DNA of 11,693 nucleotides, taken from Rhodobiaceae bacterium. Its GTDB lineage: Bacteria > Pseudomonadota > Alphaproteobacteria > Parvibaculales > Parvibaculaceae. The notes beneath the pieces are model-generated. The model saw only the letters and a list, made by a program, of their open reading frames with translations. It had not been told where the DNA came from and did no database searches. This document shows positions 8,280 through 11,693 of this stretch, in pieces; positions within the stretch are counted from its first letter, which is position 1, and each line of letters opens with the position of its first letter. The stretch is taken from contig DAIEIL010000067.1 in the NCBI GenBank assembly GCA_027352645.1, positions 1 to 11,693 on the forward strand, given 5' to 3'. Both the position numbers and the translations under genes were made by a program.

Positions 8280-8331
8280 CGCCGGGAGGGACCTTCGGCC
8301 CCCGCCTGCCTGCCTCCCGGCGAATGCCGGA
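8280..8331. repeat. GC-rich inverted-repeat block in the dnaN leader
   Basis: CGCCGGGAGG (8280-8289) and CCTCCCGGCG (8313-8322) form a perfect 10-bp inverted repeat with a 23-nt loop. A second, overlapping hairpin CCGGC-gaat-GCCGG (8318-8331) shares the distal arm, so the two folds exclude each other. They lie in the untranslated leader expected from the candidate dnaN promoter. The style resembles REP-like intergenic palindromes of high-GC alphaproteobacteria, but no second full copy is visible in the window; only the 10-mer CGTCCTGTCC recurs (1661-1670 and 8235-8244). Confidence 0.5.
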
Positions 8332-8355
8332 AATCCGCAGAAAATCATTCGCAGA

Positions 8356-8364
8356 AGTATAGCA
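8356..8364 (-). promoter_or_regulatory. Candidate dnaN promoter (extended -10)
   Basis: The minus strand reads TGC followed by TATACT (-10 at 8356-8361, TG of the extended -10 within 8362-8364). TATACT matches TATAAT at five of six positions. No good -35 lies 16-18 nt upstream, which fits an extended -10 or activator-dependent promoter. Transcription would start near 8349 and leave a leader of about 250 nt before the dnaN ATG. Three GANTC sites lie 37-78 bp upstream of the -10. Confidence 0.5.
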
Positions 8365-8397
8365 GATCGTCCGCGCGATGCACGTCTTTCAGCACGG

Positions 8398-8434
8398 GAA
8401 TCCTCCCGCCAAAGATGGCTGAATCGCCTGATTC
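8398..8434. promoter_or_regulatory. Cluster of three GANTC (CcrM-type) sites
   Basis: GAATC at 8398-8402, GAATC at 8421-8425 and GATTC at 8430-8434 are seen directly. The last two form a dyad, GAATC-gcct-GATTC. In alphaproteobacteria the cell-cycle methylase CcrM modifies GANTC, and GcrA reads the methylation state at promoters. Elsewhere in the window such sites are mostly single and far apart. A role in dnaN-recF-gyrB timing is inference. Confidence 0.45.
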
Positions 8435-8465
8435 CGCAGGGGGTTAGGGGGAGGGGTTGCGCCGC

Positions 8466-10016
8466 TCAGCTTGCCCCGTTGCCGCCCTCGAGCATCCGCC
8501 GCAGCAGATCGACATCCTCGTCCATGCCGCTGTCGGCTGCACGCAACTCGTCGATCTTGCGGACGGCATGGATCACCGTCGTGTGGTCGCGGCCGCCGAA
8601 TTTGCGGCCGATCTCAGGCAGCGACCGGGTGGTAAGCTGCTTGGAGAGATACATGGCCACCTGACGGGGGCGCGCCACGGCGCGGGCCCGGCGGGCGGAA
8701 AGCATGTCGGCGAGGCGGACGTTGTAATATTCGGCCACGCGGCGCTGGATTTCCTCGATGGTGATCTTGCGGTCGTTGCAGCGCAGGAGATCGCGCAGCA
8801 CATCCTGAGACATGTCGAGCGTGATCGGGCGGCCGACCAGCGAGGCATAGGCGACGACGCGCTTCAACGCGCCTTCGAGCTCGCGGACATTCGAGACAAT
8901 GCGATGCGCAAGAAATTCCAGCACGCCGTCAGGGATCGTCACCGGCCCGTTGCGGCTCGCCATTTCTTCGGCCTTGGCCTGAAGGATGCCGAGGCGGAGC
9001 TCATAGTCGGTCGGATGGATGTCGGCGGCGAGGCCCCAGCCGAGGCGCGAGCGGATGCGCTCCTCGATGCCTTCGAGATCGGAAGGCGAACGGTCGGCCG
9101 AGATGATGACCTGGCGATTGTGATCGATCAGCGCATTGAAGGTGTGGAAGAACTCCTCCTGCGTGGAATCCTTGCCGGAAATGAACTGCACGTCGTCGAT
9201 CATCAGCACGTCGACGGTGCGGAACTGCTGCTTGAAGGCCATCGTGTCCTTGAAGCGGAGCGCGCGGACGAACTGGTACATGAATTTTTCAGCCGACAGA
9301 TAGAGCACCTTGCGCTCGGGCTGACGGCGGCGGATTTCCCAGGCGATCGCATGCATGAGATGCGTCTTGCCAAGGCCGACGCCGCCATAGAGAAACAGCG
9401 GATTGAAGCTCACATCCGTCGCCTCGGCGACGCGGCGCGCGGCGGCATGCGCAAGCTCGTTCGATTTGCCGACGACGAAAGCGTCGAAGGTGAAACGCGG
9501 GTCGAGCGGCGCGCCGACGCCCGCATCCTCGAATCCCTGTGGAATGGAGGGCGCCGCCTGAACCGCCGGCGCCTTCGCCGCGACCTGCCGTTCTTCGACC
9601 TCACGCGGCGCGACGGCTTCGCGGGGCGCCTGATCCTGCGCGACACGGGCGTCGCGCTCGAGCGCATTGCCGCCACGCGCCTGAACCAGCACTTCCACCC
9701 GCGTCAGGCTCGCATCCTCTTCACGCCAAAGCGTCGAAAGGCGTTCCTCGTAATGCGAGATCAGCCAGTTGCGGATGAAACGCGTCGGCACGGCGAGCAG
9801 AACGCGATCGCCTTCGACGCCGATGAGCTCGATCTGCTTGAACCAGCTGTTGAACGTTGCCTCGCCCAGCTCGGCATGCAACCGGGCGCGGACGCGCCGC
9901 CAAAGCTCGCCAAGGCTCTGAGCCGGACGGCCGGCATGATCTGTCCTCGTCGCCAGCACATCACCCGCGTTGAGATAGGAAGAATTTGTAGCCGAAGCCA
10001 GCTTGTTTTCGTTCAC
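8466..10016 (-). CDS. dnaA: Chromosomal replication initiator protein DnaA
   Basis: DnaA is the AAA+ ATPase that binds origin boxes, melts the origin and loads helicase. The 516-aa product is complete. Domain I (about 34-110) includes LWRRVRARLHAELGEATFNSWF. A variable Ala/Glu/Arg-rich linker covers about 112-170. The AAA+ domain has Walker A GGVGLGKTH (211-219), Walker B LMIDDVQF (271-278), and the arginine-rich GIEERIRSRLGWGL segment. Domain IV carries the DNA-binding signature GRDHTTVIHAVRKI (475-488). An N-terminal extension of about 33 residues precedes domain I. The start is GTG 10016, with a strong GAGGGG 8 nt upstream; no in-frame ATG competes nearby. It follows the rhodanese gene by 133 nt, with a hairpin between, and no second clear promoter is visible in that gap. 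Confidence 0.98.
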   Translation of the reverse strand: MNENKLASATNSSYLNAGDVLATRTDHAGRPAQSLGELWRRVRARLHAELGEATFNSWFKQIELIGVEGDRVLLAVPTRFIRNWLISHYEERLSTLWREEDASLTRVEVLVQARGGNALERDARVAQDQAPREAVAPREVEERQVAAKAPAVQAAPSIPQGFEDAGVGAPLDPRFTFDAFVVGKSNELAHAAARRVAEATDVSFNPLFLYGGVGLGKTHLMHAIAWEIRRRQPERKVLYLSAEKFMYQFVRALRFKDTMAFKQQFRTVDVLMIDDVQFISGKDSTQEEFFHTFNALIDHNRQVIISADRSPSDLEGIEERIRSRLGWGLAADIHPTDYELRLGILQAKAEEMASRNGPVTIPDGVLEFLAHRIVSNVRELEGALKRVVAYASLVGRPITLDMSQDVLRDLLRCNDRKITIEEIQRRVAEYYNVRLADMLSARRARAVARPRQVAMYLSKQLTTRSLPEIGRKFGGRDHTTVIHAVRKIDELRAADSGMDEDVDLLRRMLEGGNGAS

Positions 10017-10028
10017 GGCATCTACCCC

Positions 10029-10037
10029 TCGTCCACA
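10029..10037. promoter_or_regulatory. Weak DnaA-box-like 9-mer next to the dnaA start
   Basis: TCGTCCACA matches the classical box TTATCCACA at seven of nine positions. It sits 13 bp ahead of the dnaA GTG and overlaps its Shine-Dalgarno. A single weak match is compatible with autoregulation but could easily be chance. Confidence 0.2.
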
Positions 10038-10065
10038 TCCCGGCTCCGCAGGTCACCGGAATTTC

Positions 10066-10126
10066 GAACCGGATGTCCCCGATCCGGTTCAGCCTCGTCG
10101 CCTCCATGCCGGTCCGCCATACCGGC
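10066..10126 (-). promoter_or_regulatory. Hairpins between the rhodanese gene and dnaA
   Basis: A perfect 9-bp inverted repeat, GAACCGGAT (10066-10074) and ATCCGGTTC (10082-10090), has a 7-nt loop. A weaker 6-bp one, GCCGGT (10108-10113) and ACCGGC (10121-10126), lies closer to the rhodanese stop. Both fall in the untranslated stretch just ahead of dnaA. No T-run follows on the minus strand, so these look like leader structures, processing sites or protein-binding dyads rather than an intrinsic terminator. Confidence 0.45.
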
Positions 10127-10149
10127 CCGACAAGTCTCCTCGAATTCTT

Positions 10150-10626
10150 TCAGCTCTGTATCCAGGGTAGTCCGGACGCCTTCCAGCCATTGCTCCGGCC
10201 CCGGTGGCGATCCGCGTCGAGATTGCCCTCGAAGCCGCCGTCGATGTTGTAGCACCGGGTGAAGCCTTCGCCGGTCAGTGCAATTGCCGCAGCCTTGCTG
10301 CGCGCCCCCGAGCGGCACAGGAAGAGCACGGGTTCCGACTTTCGCTCCGCACCGAGCGCGCCGACGACGTCGGACACGAATGAGGGATTGGGCGTCATGG
10401 CGGGAAAGACCTGCCATTCGGCGAGCAGCGGCTCCTTGCCGGCCGCCGCCAGATCGACGAGGCCGACAAAGGACCATTCCGCGCGCGTGCGGACGTCGAC
10501 CAGGATGGCTTGCGGATTTTCCGACAGGACGCGCCATGCCTCCCCGGCCGACACGTCGCCGGCGTAGTTGGACGGCACTTCGCCAAGGATCCGGGGCATC
10601 ACATCTTCAGCGGCCTTGCCCGACAT
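10150..10626 (-). CDS. Single-domain rhodanese-like protein
   Basis: This 158-aa protein is a single rhodanese (sulfurtransferase) domain. VDVRTRAEW (43-51) is the conserved CH2A-like strand and loop. FLCRSGARS (102-110) is the active-site loop with catalytic Cys104, which would carry a persulfide. GFEG and the C-terminal GWKASGLPW ending fit the small stand-alone rhodaneses common in alphaproteobacteria. There is no signal peptide, so it is probably cytoplasmic. The six-residue active loop CRSGAR supports sulfurtransferase rather than phosphatase chemistry, but the acceptor is unknown. ATG 10626 is chosen because GGGAGA lies about 10 nt upstream and the product begins close to the domain; ATG 10647 is also in frame. 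It lies directly upstream of dnaA on the same strand, so the two may share a transcript. Confidence 0.92.
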   Translation of the reverse strand: MSGKAAEDVMPRILGEVPSNYAGDVSAGEAWRVLSENPQAILVDVRTRAEWSFVGLVDLAAAGKEPLLAEWQVFPAMTPNPSFVSDVVGALGAERKSEPVLFLCRSGARSKAAAIALTGEGFTRCYNIDGGFEGNLDADRHRGRSNGWKASGLPWIQS

Positions 10627-10771
10627 CCTCAGCTCTCTCCCTTGCATTCGCTCGCGCATTCGGCGGTCGCGGAGAACAGCTCTCCTCGCGGCGGTAATCC
10701 CTTAGCGGATTTCCACCATGCCGTCACGCATAACTGTCTGGATACTTTTGGTCGCCCGGAACGGCGCAACC

Positions 10772-10816
10772 GAATACTGTATTTCGCTGTCTCTTTATTG
10801 AGAAACAACAGTATTC
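10772..10816. repeat. Perfect 9-bp inverted repeat spanning the putative rhodanese-dnaA promoter start
   Basis: GAATACTGT (10772-10780) and ACAGTATTC (10808-10816) are exact reverse complements with 27 bp between them. A nested TCTC-tttatt-GAGA (10790-10803) lies at the centre, so the transcript could fold into one extended hairpin. One arm contains the candidate -10 element of the leftward promoter, and the whole repeat covers roughly -10 to +32. It could be an operator or a leader RNA structure. Confidence 0.5.
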
Positions 10817-10839
10817 ATTGGCCACCCCGAGGTTAACAA
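10810..10839 (-). promoter_or_regulatory. Candidate promoter for the rhodanese-dnaA unit
   Basis: On the minus strand TTGTTA (10834-10839) lies 18 nt from AATACT (10810-10815). Each matches sigma-70 consensus at four of six positions. Transcription would start near 10803, about 175 nt before the rhodanese ATG. The -10 sits inside one arm of the inverted repeat at 10772-10816. Confidence 0.35.
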
Positions 10840-10919
10840 CCATACTCGTCGGGGCTGGAGGTGGCAAGCGGAAGAATCGGCGGCGTCAAAAAAAGTTCGT
10901 GCCAGCGACGCGTAAGCAA

Positions 10920-10958
10920 CGCATCCGGCGGATGCGCGTGTGCGAAATTCGAACACGC
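10920..10958. repeat. Two adjoining palindromes
   Basis: The first is CGCATCC-ggc-GGATGCG (10920-10936), a perfect 7-bp stem with a 3-nt loop. It shares its last base with the second, a 23-bp dyad (10936-10958) whose arms GCGTGT/ACACGC and CGAA/TTCG pair at ten of eleven positions about a central A. The second has the length and symmetry expected of a dimeric regulator's site. They lie about 100 bp upstream of the candidate rhodanese-dnaA promoter. Confidence 0.5.
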
Positions 10959-11127
10959 TGCAATGCACGAAGCCATGCCGGAAAAATTTCGCAATGATGG
11001 TCGTGGGTTGCGCGCGAGCTGCGCATGAGTTGCGCCATCGCGACTTCGCAAACGCGAATGCATCTGGCGCACAAGCACTTGTGGTCCGCGCGAACCAATG
11101 CGCAACGACATCGCAAAACGCGAAATG

Positions 11128-11153
11128 AAAAAGCCCGCGACGTTCGCGGGCTT
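11128..11153 (-). terminator. Intrinsic terminator of rpsT
   Basis: AAGCCCGCGA (11131-11140) and TCGCGGGCTT (11144-11153) form a perfect 10-bp stem with a 3-nt loop. On the minus strand the stem runs into TTTTT (11132-11128) followed by CATTT. It lies about 65 nt after the rpsT stop codon and should separate rpsT from the downstream rhodanese-dnaA unit. Confidence 0.9.
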
Positions 11154-11218
11154 CAAACATCTGCGCATATTTTGCGCAGTCGACTCGCTCATGAATGCGC
11201 TTGATCAGTCGCGAGCGA

Positions 11219-11485
11219 TCAGGCGCCAAGCGCTTTCACACGCGCCGCGAGACGCGACACTTTGCGCGAAGCGGTGTTCTTGTGAACGACGCCCTTCTGC
11301 GCCGAGCGCATGATCTCGGGCTGCGCTTCCTTCAGCGCGGCGGCGGCGGCGGCCTTGTCGCCGCTGGCGATCGCTTCCTCGACCTTGCGGATGTAGGTGC
11401 GCATGCGCGACCGGCGATCCTTGTTGACCTCGGTACGTGCCGCGATCTTGCGGATCGCCTTTTTTGCGGAGGGAGTATTCGCCAT
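11219..11485 (-). CDS. rpsT: 30S ribosomal protein S20
   Basis: S20 is a small, basic, three-helix protein that binds 16S rRNA early in 30S assembly. The product is 88 aa, the usual length. MANTPSAKKAIRKIAARTEV is the canonical opening. NKDRRSRMRTYIRKVEEAI and the KGVVHKNTASRKVSRLA segment are the conserved rRNA-binding helices. ATG 11485 fits the conserved N-terminus; an upstream ATG at 11539 would add 18 unconserved residues. AAGG lies about 10 nt upstream. A strong promoter and a strong terminator flank it, so it is a single-gene unit. Placement beside dnaA is common in alphaproteobacteria. Confidence 0.97.
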   Translation of the reverse strand: MANTPSAKKAIRKIAARTEVNKDRRSRMRTYIRKVEEAIASGDKAAAAAALKEAQPEIMRSAQKGVVHKNTASRKVSRLAARVKALGA

Positions 11486-11505
11486 CGATCTTGGACCTTT
11501 GCCTC

Positions 11506-11528
11506 GCCGGACATCCCGCGATGCCGGC
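11506..11528 (-). promoter_or_regulatory. Leader hairpin just upstream of the rpsT ribosome-binding site
   Basis: GCCGG-a-CATC (11506-11515) and GATG-CCGGC (11520-11528) form a 9-bp stem with one bulged base and a 4-nt loop. It ends about 5 nt before the rpsT Shine-Dalgarno, in a leader of about 165 nt. S20 represses its own translation in Escherichia coli; whether this hairpin has such a role is inference. Confidence 0.4.
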
Positions 11529-11655
11529 GTAAATTTCATACTGGACCGCGAGACACCGATCGTTCGGTGACAAAGTTCCGGCCAAAGGGGCCTCGCGCCT
11601 TTTGAAAGAACCGAACCTGCGCCTCGGGCACGGACCCTGCTCTTTGAGAGCGGGG

Positions 11656-11684
11656 GTTATACGCGGGGGCAATCCCTGCGTCAA
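11656..11684 (-). promoter_or_regulatory. rpsT sigma-70 promoter
   Basis: On the minus strand TTGACG (-35, 11679-11684) lies exactly 17 nt from TATAAC (-10, 11656-11661). Each matches consensus at five of six positions, the best promoter in the window. Transcription should start near 11649. A GANTC site (GAGTC, 11687-11691) lies just upstream of the -35. Confidence 0.8.
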
Positions 11685-11693
11685 CAGAGTCGA

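Larger units (their letters stand above)
8099..8465. other. 367-bp dnaA-dnaN intergenic region
   Basis: No gene is supported here. On the minus strand, from dnaA towards dnaN, it contains a G/C-run stretch (8440-8460), three GANTC motifs (8398-8402, 8421-8425, 8430-8434), an extended -10 element (8356-8364), a short direct repeat CGCAGAA (8336-8342, 8350-8356) in the most AT-rich part, and a block of GC-rich inverted repeats (8280-8331). A further GGCC dyad lies near 8216-8231. I see no intrinsic terminator with a T-run after dnaA, so read-through from dnaA into dnaN is possible. Confidence 0.6.
10627..11218. other. 592-bp palindrome-rich gap between rpsT and the rhodanese gene
   Basis: No gene is supported here. 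Apart from the rpsT terminator it contains a candidate minus-strand promoter and 45-bp dyad (10772-10839), one GANTC site (10874-10878), an adjoining pair of palindromes (10920-10958), a perfect 14-bp palindrome CACAAG-ca-CTTGTG (11070-11083), TCGC-aaaac-GCGA (11111-11123) and the 7-bp hairpin CTGCGCA / TGCGCAG (11161-11179) between the rpsT stop and its terminator. It is visibly richer in A/T and in GCGCA/TCGCA words than the flanking genes. I see no cluster of DnaA boxes, so I do not call it an origin. Confidence 0.6.

Noticed and set aside
8127..8348. 73-codon minus-strand open frame in the dnaA-dnaN gap
   Set aside because: It is made largely of the GC-rich inverted repeats; the GFPAFAGR-like translation is typical of intergenic palindromes read as protein, not of a gene.
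8457..10262. 601-codon open frame on the plus strand opposite dnaA
   Set aside because: It lies antisense to a certain dnaA; in high-GC DNA the complementary frame is often free of stops. Its product shows no recognisable domain.
10552..10854. CtrA-type TTAA-N7-TTAA boxes near dnaA
   Set aside because: A GTTAAC occurs at 10832-10837 but no second half-site lies at the right spacing.
8099..11218. Replication origin (oriC) in one of the gaps beside dnaA
   Set aside because: Only one 7/9 DnaA-box-like word was found by eye, with no cluster and no clear AT-rich unwinding element; GC-skew over the chromosome is needed and cannot be judged here.
10795..11229. 144-codon minus-strand open frame in the rpsT-rhodanese gap
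   Set aside because: It runs through the rpsT terminator and overlaps the rpsT 3' end; composition is Cys/Phe/Ala-rich without a domain, unlike its neighbours.

Overview
This window reads as a high-GC alphaproteobacterial chromosome segment around the replication-initiation genes. Supporting evidence: an S20 gene upstream of dnaA; a dnaA that is separate from a dnaN-recF-gyrB cluster; GTG and TTG starts; and clustered GANTC motifs, the target of the CcrM methylase in this class. Protein style is compatible with Hyphomicrobiales/Parvibaculum-like bacteria, but I cannot fix the genus. Almost everything is on the minus strand, so it is read from right to left.

Right end: rpsT (S20) has a clear sigma-70 promoter at the window edge, a roughly 165-nt leader and a strong intrinsic terminator. 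A 592-bp gap without a gene follows; it is rich in inverted repeats and holds a candidate promoter for the next unit. That unit is a small single-domain rhodanese protein followed by dnaA (GTG start, strong Shine-Dalgarno). A perfect 9-bp hairpin lies between the two genes.

Middle: a 367-bp gap separates dnaA from dnaN. It holds three GANTC sites within 37 bp, an extended -10 element and long GC-rich inverted repeats. dnaN (sliding clamp), recF (TTG start) and gyrB (gyrase B) then follow with gaps of 35 and 38 nt, which suggests one transcript. Together these genes supply origin melting, polymerase processivity, gap repair and negative supercoiling.

Left: gyrB converges with a TetR/CecR-type regulator, their stop codons only 3 bp apart. 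The regulator is divergent from a four-EF-hand, Ser-rich calcium-binding protein. A 6-bp dyad lies between them. Beyond two tandem hairpins is a bifunctional class A penicillin-binding protein, cut by the left edge just after its SxxK serine.

I see no tRNA, rRNA, CRISPR, insertion sequence or phage gene, and no convincing novel multi-gene system. The signals most worth following are regulatory: the GANTC cluster ahead of dnaN, the dyad over the putative rhodanese-dnaA promoter, and the palindromes in the rpsT-dnaA gap.
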